Source: an uncultured Spirochaetaceae bacterium (GTDB lineage: Bacteria; Spirochaetota; Spirochaetia; Sphaerochaetales; Sphaerochaetaceae). Taken from it: a stretch of 64,000 bases of DNA. The DNA is taken from positions 1 through 64,000 of the forward strand of contig CALXYI010000060.1 of the NCBI GenBank assembly GCA_944392935.1, written 5' to 3'. Every line of letters begins with the position of its first letter. Position 1 is the first letter of the stretch. Made by a program: the position numbers and the translations under genes. Shown one piece after another: positions 8,463 to 17,176 of this stretch. The notes below the pieces were generated by a model. It was not told the DNA's origin. It did no database searches and saw only the letters and a program-made list of their open reading frames with translations.

Positions 8463-10163
8463 GTGGAAAATGAAACTCAGATGACTGAGAAGCAGTCCTA
8501 TCTGCAGCAGCATCTTATGTCAATTCCGGAATTAGAAGTCGGTCAGATCGTAACCGGTACTGTAGTACAGACAAATGACGAATCAGTTTTGGTCGATATC
8601 GGCTATAAGAGCGAAGGCAAGATCCCCATGGACGAGTTCATGGAGCTCCCGAAGCTCGGTGACAAGGTAGCCGTTACGATAGTGAAGCTTGATGATGGAC
8701 GCGGTCAGGTCGTTGTATCGAAGAAGAGGGCAGAGGCCAAGGAAAGGGCTGAGATCCTCAGGAAGGCCGCAGAGGACAGGAGTCCTGTGCTCGGCAAGTT
8801 CATCAAGGTCATCAAGGGTGGATACGAGGTCGACCTCGGCGCTGACTACAAGGGATTCTGCCCGCTTTCAAAGGCAGATGTCGTCCGCGTAGAGGAACCT
8901 GAGTCCCTTATCGGAAAGACCGATTATTTCGTAATTGACAAGTTCCACGCTGGCACTAAGCTCAAGAGCGTAGTATCACGCCGCGAATACCTTGAGAAGA
9001 AGATAAGGGCGAACAAGGACGCGTTCTTCCAGACAGTCCAGATCGGCGATGTCGTCCAGGGAGAGGTGAAGTCCTTCACATCATTCGGGGCATTCATCGA
9101 TCTCGGCGGCTTCGATGGCCTTCTCCACATCAACGATATGTCATGGGGCCATGTCACAAGGCCCAAGGATTTCGTAAAGAAGGGGCAGATCGTGCAGCTC
9201 CGCCTCATCAACATCGATCCTGAGACACAGAAGATCAATCTCTCGCTCAAGCACATGACGCCGGATCCGTGGACAACGTTCGAGGAGAGGTATCAGGTTG
9301 GCGACGTAGTGAAGAGGCCTGTCACGAAGATCACATCATTCGGTGTGTTCATCGAGCTCGAGCCCGGAATCGAAGGTCTGGCTCATATCTCCGAGCTGTC
9401 ATGGACCAAGAGGATCACGAACCCGAAGGAGATCGTCAACATCGGCGATGTCGTTGAGGCGAAGATCCTTGGCTATGATCTTGACAAGAAGAGGGTTTCC
9501 CTCGGTCTCAAGCAGCTCCAGGAGAATCCGTGGGATACGATCACGGAGCGCTATCCTGTCGGCAAGGTCATCAAGGGACCTGTCGTGAAGGTCACGCAGA
9601 GCGGTGCATTCGTCAATCTCGAGGATGGCATTGACGGCTTCCTCCACATCGACGACATCTCCTGGACGAAGAAGATCAAGAGCATGGACCAGTTCTGCAA
9701 GGATGGCGATGTCATCGAGGTCGCGGTTTCCCGCGTAGAGCCGGAGAACAGAAGGATCAGGCTTTCCGTAAAGCAGCTTGAGGGCAATCCCTGGAGCACG
9801 CTCAAGAAGGATTATCCGAAGTATTCGACAATCACAGGGACGATCTCATCCGTCACCGATTTCGGTGTCTTCGTGAAGGTCCTCGGAGATGTCGAAGGCC
9901 TTATCTCCAAGTACAATCTCGTCGGACCGGATGAGGAGTACAAGGATGAGGTCCTCGAGGGCTACAAGGAGAAGATCGGCGAGCCTATCACGGCTATGGT
10001 GATCGATGTCAATCCACAGGCACAGAAGCTGAGCCTCTCCATCAGGGAGATGATCAGGCGTTCCCAGGAATCCGAGATGGCCAAGTACATGGCGGACAAA
10101 GATGAGGATGACGATACGTACAATCCCTTCAAGGCGCTCATGGCCAATAAGGAAGACAACTGA
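8463..10163 (+). CDS. rpsA: 30S ribosomal protein S1
   Basis: About 566 residues with six S1 (OB-fold) repeats, beginning near VGQIVTGTVV, PVLGKFIKVI, GDVVQGEVKSFTSFGAF, GDVVKRPVTKITSFGVF, GKVIKGPVVKVTQSGAF and STITGTISSVTDFGVF. S1 binds mRNA on the small subunit and helps unwind start regions. I chose GTG 8463 because AGGAG lies 7 bp upstream; ATG 8481 is the alternative and would shorten the protein by six residues. An acidic tail (DKDEDDDTYN) precedes the end. Codon use is more biased than in its neighbours, as expected for high expression. Confidence 0.96.
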   Translation: MENETQMTEKQSYLQQHLMSIPELEVGQIVTGTVVQTNDESVLVDIGYKSEGKIPMDEFMELPKLGDKVAVTIVKLDDGRGQVVVSKKRAEAKERAEILRKAAEDRSPVLGKFIKVIKGGYEVDLGADYKGFCPLSKADVVRVEEPESLIGKTDYFVIDKFHAGTKLKSVVSRREYLEKKIRANKDAFFQTVQIGDVVQGEVKSFTSFGAFIDLGGFDGLLHINDMSWGHVTRPKDFVKKGQIVQLRLINIDPETQKINLSLKHMTPDPWTTFEERYQVGDVVKRPVTKITSFGVFIELEPGIEGLAHISELSWTKRITNPKEIVNIGDVVEAKILGYDLDKKRVSLGLKQLQENPWDTITERYPVGKVIKGPVVKVTQSGAFVNLEDGIDGFLHIDDISWTKKIKSMDQFCKDGDVIEVAVSRVEPENRRIRLSVKQLEGNPWSTLKKDYPKYSTITGTISSVTDFGVFVKVLGDVEGLISKYNLVGPDEEYKDEVLEGYKEKIGEPITAMVIDVNPQAQKLSLSIREMIRRSQESEMAKYMADKDEDDDTYNPFKALMANKEDN

Positions 10164-10216
10164 AATTGAAGGCAGCTGCGGGTGATGAGCCCGCAGTCTT
10201 CAGAAGGAACGCAGCA

Positions 10217-10924
10217 ATGGAAAAAGACAGGAATCAGGACAATCCGGAGAAGTTCTCCGACCGGCTGAATGATTTCATCGGCCGCCACAGGAAAGCGATC
10301 CTCGGGGTTTTCATAGCCATCATTGTTGCAGTTATCGTGGCTTGCGTCGCCCTTGTGCTTGTGCATCGCTCTGCAGAGGCCAGGGTGAATGCCCTTGATG
10401 ATCTCGAGGGACAGTATGCCCTGCTTTCGATGATGGACAGCGGTTCAGCCGGATATGCTGACGCGGTATCTTCCTTCAGGCTCGGTGCCGAGGATATAAT
10501 CGCAGAAGGTATCGATGACTATGCTGGAGCCAAGGCGCAGTATCTTCTTGCAGATCTCGCATTCGCAGAGAAGGACTGGACTGCGGCTGCCGCATACTAC
10601 AGCGGAATCGCAGCAGCCCAGAGCGATACATACCTTGCACCGCTTTCCCTGATGAACGAGGCTGTATGCTATGAGAACCTCGGTGATAATGAGAAGGCGC
10701 TCTCGCTCTATACTCAGGTGATAGACACCTACGGTGAGGATTGCGCATACGCTCCTAAGGCTATGTTCAGCATGGGCAGGCTTTATGTCGGAATGGGGGA
10801 GATGGAGCTTGCTGAAGCGGAGTTCGAGACACTCACAGGTCTCTATCTTGCTCCCGCAAACGGAGGATCCCCGAGCGAATATGCACGCATGGCAGAGGCA
10901 TTTCTGATCAATTTCGCAGAGTAA
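10217..10924 (+). CDS. Membrane-anchored tetratricopeptide protein
   Basis: About 235 residues. After a charged 32-residue N-terminus comes a single transmembrane helix (ILGVFIAIIVAVIVACVALV), then TPR-like repeats such as AKAQYLLADLAFAEKDWTAA and ALSLYTQVIDTYGE. The architecture resembles the YfgM-like ancillary translocon or periplasmic TPR proteins, but the family is not certain. ATG 10217 follows AAGGAA; 53 bp separate it from rpsA, so it is probably in the same transcript. Confidence 0.75.
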   Translation: MEKDRNQDNPEKFSDRLNDFIGRHRKAILGVFIAIIVAVIVACVALVLVHRSAEARVNALDDLEGQYALLSMMDSGSAGYADAVSSFRLGAEDIIAEGIDDYAGAKAQYLLADLAFAEKDWTAAAAYYSGIAAAQSDTYLAPLSLMNEAVCYENLGDNEKALSLYTQVIDTYGEDCAYAPKAMFSMGRLYVGMGEMELAEAEFETLTGLYLAPANGGSPSEYARMAEAFLINFAE

Positions 10925-10955
10925 GCAGATTCTCTGCATATACGGAGGACGCTTG

Positions 10956-11792
10956 ATGATGAGGAAGAAGGTAGCACGCTTTCCTGTTGTCTGCGTCCTT
11001 CTGCTTTTCCTCACATCCTGCGGAATCCCCAGGATGTTCCCCTGGACCGATAACCAGTACGACCTTACGGGCTATAACCTCGCATTCAGCACGAAATTCG
11101 AGACCACAAGCTACATAGATGGACAGCCGAACATCAGGGACTGGGATCTGACGCCCAGAAGCGGCACTCCTGTGCTGCGTATATACTATATGCTCCTTCC
11201 TGAGCAGGGCTCATCGGGAAGCAGCCTTATCTCCTCCTTCAACAGCAATTACCGCAACAGCTTCCCGCCGAACTTCGGCAAAGGCGATGCCGTTGCCTCC
11301 ACCAGCATCAGCTCAACAGCAGTCAGCGATGGATATGTAAGCACATCGATGTATGAGATGACTGTTGTCGATGACAACTATCAGTTCTATACACCGGCTT
11401 CGAACGTGCTCTGCGGCATTGATTTCTTTCCTCCTGAGAAAGCTGGTGCAACGGGGGTTTCAAGCTACAACCTGGAATGGACTGTCTCATGGGAAAGGAC
11501 ATCGGCCGGCTACTATCTCATGCTTGCATTCAACAATGGCGAGACAGTTCGGCTTGGCAGGATGAATGGTGAGCCTTTCCCTATAAATCCCTCGGATTAT
11601 GCGAAGAGCACAACAGGGGATGCTGTGGAGTTCACATCCTCTGACGAGCCAGGGCTCACATCAACGATGATTCTCCGGGTCTACCTTACGGCATCATTTG
11701 CCTATGAAGGGTATACGACAAGATCGACTATACCTCTCACGTACAATACAACCGTCTTCAGCGATCTTGTCACAAGCCTCGGCTCTCGCTGA
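10956..11792 (+). CDS. Conserved-looking lipoprotein of unknown function
   Basis: About 278 residues. Signal peptide with lipobox LTSC (cleavage before Cys, about residue 22), so it is predicted to be lipid-anchored. The mature part is rich in Ser, Thr, Tyr and Asn with beta-strand character (YNLEWTVSWERTSAGYYLML). No domain is recognised. ATG 10956 lies 7 bp after GGAGG. It is 31 bp behind the TPR protein and is probably the last gene of the plus-strand run. Confidence 0.75.
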   Translation: MMRKKVARFPVVCVLLLFLTSCGIPRMFPWTDNQYDLTGYNLAFSTKFETTSYIDGQPNIRDWDLTPRSGTPVLRIYYMLLPEQGSSGSSLISSFNSNYRNSFPPNFGKGDAVASTSISSTAVSDGYVSTSMYEMTVVDDNYQFYTPASNVLCGIDFFPPEKAGATGVSSYNLEWTVSWERTSAGYYLMLAFNNGETVRLGRMNGEPFPINPSDYAKSTTGDAVEFTSSDEPGLTSTMILRVYLTASFAYEGYTTRSTIPLTYNTTVFSDLVTSLGSR

Positions 11793-11982
11793 TATTCCAT
11801 GATGCTCGGTTGATGAGCTGTATGCCTTGATGGTTCCTGATGAATTCCTCGGAAAGGCTCGATCCATGCTTACGCACCCAGCACATTCATTGTATTCCCA
11901 TATCTGAGGAACCACTATGGATTGCAGGATCATGCTTCACTTCCATGGGGGGAACAATCAGATTGATTCACTCTATTGAAGG

Positions 11983-12380
11983 ATGACGGATGATGTTGGA
12001 TCCGAGCTTCTGAAGGTGAATGATATATCGCCGGAAGGCGTCATGAGCGTCTCTGCGGATTTCTCCGCCAGAACGGAGGAGGGAAGTCTGCTGGACCAGT
12101 ATCTGGGAGTCGCTTCATCGAATCTTCCATCATCTTCCTTTGATTCGCTTTTCGTTCCTGAATCCGATTGGCTGTCTTCATATCATGCGGAAGCTATCCT
12201 GAGGCACTGCAGTCTGTATGGGCTGCAATCCACACCGAGTGGCTCGGAAACTCAGGATATGATCTTACTGGTGGGCCTGAGATGTTCTGGGACGAGAGCG
12301 AGGATACATCACGCAGGGATTTCAGGAGCGAAATCTGGATTCCTGTCCAAAGACGACGGAACAAAGTGGTGCATGCATAA
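11983..12380 (+). pseudogene. Frameshifted GyrI-like effector-binding domain (AraC regulator remnant)
   Basis: Two overlapping frames together spell a GyrI-like small-molecule-binding domain. The first runs from about 11983 and includes LDQYLGVA and FDSLFVPESDW. The second resumes at about 12171 with AVFISCGSYPEALQSVWAAI, EWLGNSGYDLTGGPEMF and finally FRSEIWIPVQRR to TAA 12380. The terminal EIWIPV and the EWxxxSGYxLxxGPE pattern are characteristic of the ligand-binding half of AraC/Rob-type regulators. The frames join if one G is restored at 12170/12171 (TTGGCTG to TTGGGCTG). A stop at 11977 ends the frame upstream and no AraC helix-turn-helix is found, so the N-terminal part is also missing. 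A sequencing error at the G-run would explain the frameshift but not the missing N-terminus. Confidence 0.75.
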
Positions 12381-12995
12381 ATGACACTGAAGAAGACATT
12401 TCACTTCTTCTATCTGTCAGATTACTATGCATCAATACAGAATATGATTATCTATGGAGGAAAATATCAGACTGGATCTGGACTAGCATATTCATAGTAT
12501 TGAATTATATTCAATATTCAATATTTTTTATTAAAGAGAATACTAAATATATTTATATATAATAATATTTCAGATAAAGAATCCAGCTAAAATACGATCC
12601 GGAGTGCTGCTGTTATCTTATAGTCTTTTATGATATAATGAATTAAGAATCGTATATTTTCCCGTTCCAAATCAGGATTTCTCATGGATATAATGTATAT
12701 TCTGTCAACTAGACACTGCATAGAGTCTTTTTCCTCGACGATTTCTATTCTTAGAAGCAGATTAGGATGAATAGTCAAGGTAAAATCTAAACTAATATTT
12801 TAAATATTATATATATTATGATTAGATTCAATGATATTGAATATCATTTTTATTTAATGAAAGAAAAGAATATTATGTTGATTCTTTTCATCATACATAT
12901 TCTGGAATCTAATAAAGAACCGAAGCTTTCAGCAGGAAATCATCGTTCATCCACATCTGTATCTTTCAATAGAAATACCATATATGGATAAGCAT
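12381..12995. other. AT-rich non-coding island
   Basis: About 600 bp without a credible gene. Between roughly 12480 and 12960 the sequence is very AT-rich, far below the surrounding composition. A 63-codon minus-strand frame at 12587-12778 starts at TTG with no ribosome-binding site and looks random. The island lies between the GyrI-domain remnant and a low-GC lipoprotein gene, which fits acquired or decaying DNA. Confidence 0.6.
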
Positions 12996-13020
12996 GAAAA
13001 AGGAGGCACGAAGGCCTCCT
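12996..13020 (-). terminator. Rho-independent terminator of the 13.0 kb lipoprotein gene
   Basis: On the minus strand AGGAGGC pairs with GCCTCCT around a 6-base loop, followed by TTTTT. It begins 21 bp after the stop codon of the lipoprotein gene. Confidence 0.85.
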
Positions 13021-13041
13021 CCATTGCTTCAAGCTGATTGC

Positions 13042-13578
13042 TCAGTTATTTATCGTCCAGTGATCTCCACCGGAGATTTCGATGGAATCAAGGCTGTTGT
13101 TGCCAGCTGTACGATTAACACTGACATTGATTGTGCTTGGATTCTTTGCTTTTTGACTGTTTATCGTAGTGTTTCCAACTTTCAGAGATAGCTGAGCTTC
13201 TGTGTATGTTGCATTCTGATTATCTGGATCAGTAACCTCTGCAACAGCACCTAAGATAATTTCTACCTCAAAATCACCACCAAATTCAATCGGATCTTCA
13301 AATTCCCTATGCGAAATAGTATGGGTTCCTGCAGGATCAAGTTCGATATTGAAAAGGAACGACACATCACCAGCAGAGATTTCAAGTTTATCCCACTGAT
13401 TCTGTCCTTTGATTCCATTATAGGTGAAAGTAAGGGTATCTGTTGTTCCAGAATCTACCACTCCCCTGCTCGCAGTTGCTATTGTCGTATTGTAATTCGG
13501 CGATGAATTGCATGCAGTGAATGCAGCTGCAGCAAGAACTATCGATGATATTGCAAGAACCTTGCGGATCAGTTTCAT
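13042..13578 (-). CDS. Small lipoprotein of unknown function, low G+C
   Basis: About 178 residues. Signal peptide MKLIRKVLAISSIVLAAAAF followed by lipobox FTAC. The mature protein is Asn/Thr/Ser-rich and looks all-beta (TDTLTFTYNGIKG, QLSLKVGNTTINSQ, INVSVNRTAGNNSLD). No family is recognised. ATG 13578 is preceded by GGAG; an upstream in-frame start (13596) is less likely. Base composition is clearly lower in G+C than the neighbouring core genes, and it adjoins the AT-rich island, suggesting transfer. It has its own terminator. Confidence 0.7.
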   Translation of the reverse strand: MKLIRKVLAISSIVLAAAAFTACNSSPNYNTTIATASRGVVDSGTTDTLTFTYNGIKGQNQWDKLEISAGDVSFLFNIELDPAGTHTISHREFEDPIEFGGDFEVEIILGAVAEVTDPDNQNATYTEAQLSLKVGNTTINSQKAKNPSTINVSVNRTAGNNSLDSIEISGGDHWTINN

Positions 13579-13712
13579 AATGCACTCCAGAATCATTGAA
13601 GATTATATTTGAGATGGAAGATATCTGGCAACATAAGTGATTCAAAATACATGGAAATATCATGACTATATGGCTTCCACCTGATATCCTATCCGAGGTT
13701 GTGAGGTGTTTC

Positions 13713-14024
13713 ATGAGAATTTTCGATAACCCTGGTTCCAAGATCCGTACTGTTGTTTCCGTTCTGTTTGTCCTCGAGGTGATACTCTGCGTTGTCCTGG
13801 GCCTGATCTGCTGGCTTGGCATTGGCTTCGAGTTCGATTTCTTCATCGGATTCATAGCTGCCCTGGCAATCACTGCGATCCTTGTCATCCTGTCCTGGAT
13901 CTACATGCTCTTCCTTGGTGCCTATGGCGATATGTGCCGGAACCTTGCGAAGCAGACGGAGATCCTTCAGAGGATCGAGGGCCAGCTCGCATCGATGGAG
14001 AAGAAGGGAGAGACGCAGGCCTGA
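13713..14024 (+). CDS. Small membrane protein, two transmembrane helices
   Basis: About 103 residues. A short basic N-terminus is followed by two hydrophobic helices (VSVLFVLEVILCVVLGLI and FIAALAITAILVILSWIYML), then a cytoplasmic-looking helical tail (LAKQTEILQRIEGQLASMEKK) with coiled-coil character. Family not recognised. ATG 13713 is preceded by GAGG; earlier in-frame starts lack a site. The 142 bp to mazG hold no clear terminator but do hold the mazG promoter. Confidence 0.65.
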   Translation: MRIFDNPGSKIRTVVSVLFVLEVILCVVLGLICWLGIGFEFDFFIGFIAALAITAILVILSWIYMLFLGAYGDMCRNLAKQTEILQRIEGQLASMEKKGETQA

Positions 14025-14130
14025 TCGCTGCATGATCCCATGATGGGGACACAATCTGAAAGGCTTGGGGATGGCTGAAAACCTGCCTGTGCCTTACCGG
14101 GCTCGGGCATGTCATGGCCCTCCCCTTTCC

Positions 14131-14159
14131 TTTCACAACTTGGCCTGATGCTGTATCAT
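14131..14159 (+). promoter_or_regulatory. Promoter for mazG, predicted leaderless
   Basis: TTTCAC (14131-14136), 17 bp spacer, TATCAT (14154-14159). The -10 ends 7 bp before ATG 14167. The only purine run before the ATG (GGGG) is 2 bp from it, too close for a Shine-Dalgarno. Confidence 0.5.
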
Positions 14160-14166
14160 CCGGGGT

Positions 14167-14985
14167 ATGTACGAAGACTATCTTTCACATGCACCGGATT
14201 TCCCCTCTTCCATTGACAGGCTCTATACGATCATCAGCATCCTCAGGAGCCCCGATGGCTGTCCCTGGGACAGGGTGCAGACGAACAAGAGCACGACAAT
14301 ATCCCTCATCGATGAAAGCTATGAGTATCTTGATGGCGTGCTGAATGAGGATATCCCATCAGAGCGCGAGGAGATCGGGGATGTCATGATAAATGTCTTC
14401 ATGAATCTCTATATCCATGATGAGCGCAGGGACTTCCTGCCCCAGGAGGCTGTGAATGAAGTCTGCGACAAGCTCATCCGCCGCCATCCGCATGTATTCG
14501 GCTCCGAGAAGGCCGACAATCCATCTGAGGTCCTATCGCTCTGGAACAGCGTGAAGGAGAACGTGGAAGGGCACAAGGACAGGGCAGAGTCCTTCTTCTC
14601 GCATATCCCCTCTTCCCTTCCGCCTCTTGAGGAAGCATATGAGATACAGAAGAAGCTGAAGAAGGTAGGCTTCGACTGGCCGGATGCCGCAGGTGTCATC
14701 GAGAAGGTCGAGGAGGAGCTTGGGGAAGTCAGGGAAGCGATCGATGAGGGTGATGAAGACCATCTGGAGATGGAGCTCGGCGACCTTCTCTTCTCTGTTG
14801 CGAATCTCTGCCGCTTCCTGAAGATAAGGCCGAATGTTGCAATGCACAGATGCAATATGAAGGTGAAGGCCCGGTTCCAGCGTCTCTTCGATCTTGCTGC
14901 CGAGCGCTCGATCCCTGTCGATAAGGATCACGTGAAGGAAATGAACGAGCTCTGGGAAGAGGCCAAGGGTGCGGAGAGAAGCTGA
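14167..14985 (+). CDS. mazG: Nucleoside triphosphate pyrophosphohydrolase MazG
   Basis: 272 residues, a two-domain MazG. The enzyme hydrolyses NTPs to NMP and PPi, cleansing non-canonical nucleotides. The first domain shows LRSPDGCPWDRVQTNKST, the metal-binding EREEIGDVMINVF and RRHPHVFG. The second repeats the motif as EEELGEVREAIDEGDEDHLEMELGDLLFSVANL. Both EExxE...ExGD sets look intact. It is apparently monocistronic, ends tail-to-tail with the following lipoprotein gene, and has a promoter directly abutting the ATG. Confidence 0.95.
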   Translation: MYEDYLSHAPDFPSSIDRLYTIISILRSPDGCPWDRVQTNKSTTISLIDESYEYLDGVLNEDIPSEREEIGDVMINVFMNLYIHDERRDFLPQEAVNEVCDKLIRRHPHVFGSEKADNPSEVLSLWNSVKENVEGHKDRAESFFSHIPSSLPPLEEAYEIQKKLKKVGFDWPDAAGVIEKVEEELGEVREAIDEGDEDHLEMELGDLLFSVANLCRFLKIRPNVAMHRCNMKVKARFQRLFDLAAERSIPVDKDHVKEMNELWEEAKGAERS

Positions 14986-15090
14986 CTGATGCTGCATCCC
15001 GGCCTGAAGGTGCATTTCGGCTTTGGTTCCAGGCATAGGCCGATCTTTCCATGGTATGCCTTGCCGGTCTTCCAAGGATATACGGGATCC

Positions 15091-15894
15091 CTAGCCATCC
15101 TTGCCGAGAAGGCGGAGGCGCATCATGCTGTCGCTCGGCCTCTGGCCGGAAGCTTCCCTCCACCACTGGGCAGCCGAAGGATAGTTCCTCTCCATGTAGT
15201 ATATGTCCCCTACCGCTATCGCTATGTCAGGATCCCCGCCATAGGTGGAGTTCGCAAGGGGGATGATCATGCTGCCCCACCCTTTCCGGGAGAAGAGGCG
15301 TATTGCCTCGCTGAGGGTCTCGATGTAGAAAGCGCTCGACCGCTGCTCTGCATAGAGCGCTTCAAGCGATGCAAGGATAAGCGATGGATCCGTGCCGCTG
15401 TAAAGCAGGAGGAGCGCATTCTCCTTCCTCGAGAGATCAGGAAGGATAGAGGCATAGATATCATCAGCTTCATCGTGCCTTCCGAGATCTGAGAGGCGCA
15501 TATACATCGATACCGATTCGCTCTTGCGGAGGGGCCGGATGGCCATAAGATGGGTGCCGGCTTCGACAGCTGCCTCATCATCCGGATAGAAGAAGAGGAC
15601 AAGCGCCAGCGCCCTCGACATATCATCCTTCGGAACATCATCATCGCAGTAGATGAGGGTGTAGAGATATGCGGTCTTCCCGGCCTCGTCATAGTGCCTG
15701 AGGCTGTACTGGGCTGTCATGCGCAGCGAAAGGGCCTTGGAATCAAGGCCTTCGGAAAGGATCGCGGCAGTCTCGTCGATGATCTCGCTGTATCTTGACT
15801 CGGAGAGCATCCTCCCGAGCTCTTCCGTACGGTTCGTGCATGAAGAAAGAAGAAGAGGCAGGATGAGGAATAGTATCATTGCTGCTTTTCCCAC
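15091..15894 (-). CDS. Lipoprotein with TPR-like helical repeats
   Basis: 267 residues. Signal peptide (MILFLILPLLL) with lipobox LSSC. The mature part is helical, with repeat-like segments (SRYSEIIDETAAILSEG, SLRHYDEAGKTAYLYTLI, ERNYPSAAQWWREASG), suggesting a TPR/Sel1-type scaffold in the periplasm or at the outer membrane. The start is GTG 15894, 6 bp after AGGAGG. It follows the RNase P RNA gene by about 17 bp on the same strand, so it is probably read from a shared transcript. Specific role unknown. Confidence 0.75.
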   Translation of the reverse strand: MGKAAMILFLILPLLLSSCTNRTEELGRMLSESRYSEIIDETAAILSEGLDSKALSLRMTAQYSLRHYDEAGKTAYLYTLIYCDDDVPKDDMSRALALVLFFYPDDEAAVEAGTHLMAIRPLRKSESVSMYMRLSDLGRHDEADDIYASILPDLSRKENALLLLYSGTDPSLILASLEALYAEQRSSAFYIETLSEAIRLFSRKGWGSMIIPLANSTYGGDPDIAIAVGDIYYMERNYPSAAQWWREASGQRPSDSMMRLRLLGKDG

Positions 15895-15911
15895 ATTCTG
15901 CCTCCTTTATG

Positions 15912-16236
15912 AAAACCAGGCTCCGGATAAGCCGGGTTCTGTTTAGGTAATCATCTATCTAGGCTCTGGATTGCTCCAGAGCTCAAGCGGCCTACCCGTG
16001 ATCGATGCCGGACCAGCTTATCACTTCTTGGCCTTGCTCCTGGTGAGGTTTGCCATGCCCTGTCCATCACTGTCCAGGCGGTAGTCTCTTACACTGCCCT
16101 TTCACCCTTGCCCGAAGGCGGTCTGCTCTCTGCTGCACTTTCTGTAGCATTGCTGCTCCTGGCCGTTAGCCAGCACCATCGTCCTGTGGAGCCCGGACTT
16201 TCCTCTGTTTCCAGCGATTACCTCCGGAACCTGGAA
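15912..16236 (-). ncRNA. rnpB: RNase P RNA, bacterial type A
   Basis: Catalytic RNA that trims tRNA 5' ends. On the minus strand the P1 helix is formed by CCAGGTTCCGG at the 5' end (16224-16234) and CCGGAGCCTGG at the 3' end (15916-15926). The universally conserved GAGGAAAGTCCGGGCTCC lies just inside the 5' end and the conserved AGAACCCGGCTTA near the 3' end. The length of about 325 nt fits type A. It starts directly after the zinc-ribbon gene stop, with no obvious promoter in the 8 bp between, so it may be cut from a longer transcript or use a promoter inside that gene. Ends are approximate. Confidence 0.95.
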
Positions 16237-16243
16237 AAGGACC

Positions 16244-17116
16244 TTAGAAATCCTCGAATCCCGTATCCATCGACTCGTCGTACGAATCGCTGTCCTGAAC
16301 GCTCTTGTCCTCTGCAGCTGCAGCCTTGGACTCCGAACCCGTGCCCTTGGATTCAAGCTGCTCGAAGATGTAGTTCTTCTCAGTCTCAGGATCAAGCGGC
16401 TCGTACCAGATGATCCTTGAGCAGTACGGACAGTAATCGATCTCGTTCTTCTCCTGCGTCAGGCGGAGATCTATGACGAACTGCACAGGAAGCACCCTGT
16501 CGCAGCCCATGCAGACCTGCCCATGCACAGGCACGATGCCTACTCCGCTCTTCTTGCGCACGATATTGCAGAATTTGGAGTAGAGCTCATCGGAGACCGT
16601 GCTTCCCTTGATCTCAAGGCACCTCGCATCAAGCTCGGCGATCTTCTCCTGGATGCCGGAAAGCTCGGTATCGACCTTGCTGCGCTCTTCCTCGACCTTG
16701 GTCTTCTGCGCCTCGACCTCGCCTTCCTTGGCGGCGAGCTCAGCCTTGAGCCTCTCTGCTTCCTTGTTCTTGCTGTTGCGCTGCTTGAGAAGGGTCTGCT
16801 CCTGCACCTTGGCATCCTCAAGCTGCTTGGAAAGCGCCTCGTATTCGCGCTGGGTGCTGAGGAACTCCATCTGCTTCTCATAGCCGGTGCGGAGCTGGAA
16901 CGCATCCTCGTATCTGATCGAAAGGGACTTCGCCTCGCTGACAGTATCCTCGGAAAGTGTCCTGAGATCCTCATACTCCCTCTCCGTGGCCTTCAGCGCA
17001 GCCTCTTCCTTCCTCAGATCCGCAGGAAGCGATTCAACCTGCTGCTCCAGTGCGAACTTCTCCTGAAGCACTTCCTGAAGCCTTCTAAGGCATTCAAGCT
17101 TCTCGTTATCTGCCAT
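16244..17116 (-). CDS. Coiled-coil protein with C4 zinc ribbon (zf-RING_7/DUF164-like)
   Basis: 290 residues. A long coiled coil occupies roughly residues 1-165, followed by a zinc ribbon with CMGC and CPYC pairs about 35 residues apart, then an acidic Ser/Asp-rich tail. This layout matches the bacterial family typified by Helicobacter HP0958; the molecular role is not settled. ATG 17116 follows GAGGAG. It lies 60 bp downstream of rpoD on the same strand. A weak hairpin (CCGCTAAGATAGCGG) occupies the gap. Confidence 0.85.
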   Translation of the reverse strand: MADNEKLECLRRLQEVLQEKFALEQQVESLPADLRKEEAALKATEREYEDLRTLSEDTVSEAKSLSIRYEDAFQLRTGYEKQMEFLSTQREYEALSKQLEDAKVQEQTLLKQRNSKNKEAERLKAELAAKEGEVEAQKTKVEEERSKVDTELSGIQEKIAELDARCLEIKGSTVSDELYSKFCNIVRKKSGVGIVPVHGQVCMGCDRVLPVQFVIDLRLTQEKNEIDYCPYCSRIIWYEPLDPETEKNYIFEQLESKGTGSESKAAAAEDKSVQDSDSYDESMDTGFEDF

Positions 17117-17176
17117 ATCGTCTGATTCTCCTCGTTTCCCCGCTATCTTAGCGGATAATCTCCAATCTTTCTACTA

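Noticed and set aside
12587-12778. 63-codon minus-strand frame in the AT-rich island
   Set aside because: TTG start without ribosome-binding site, composition follows the surrounding non-coding DNA, no recognisable features.
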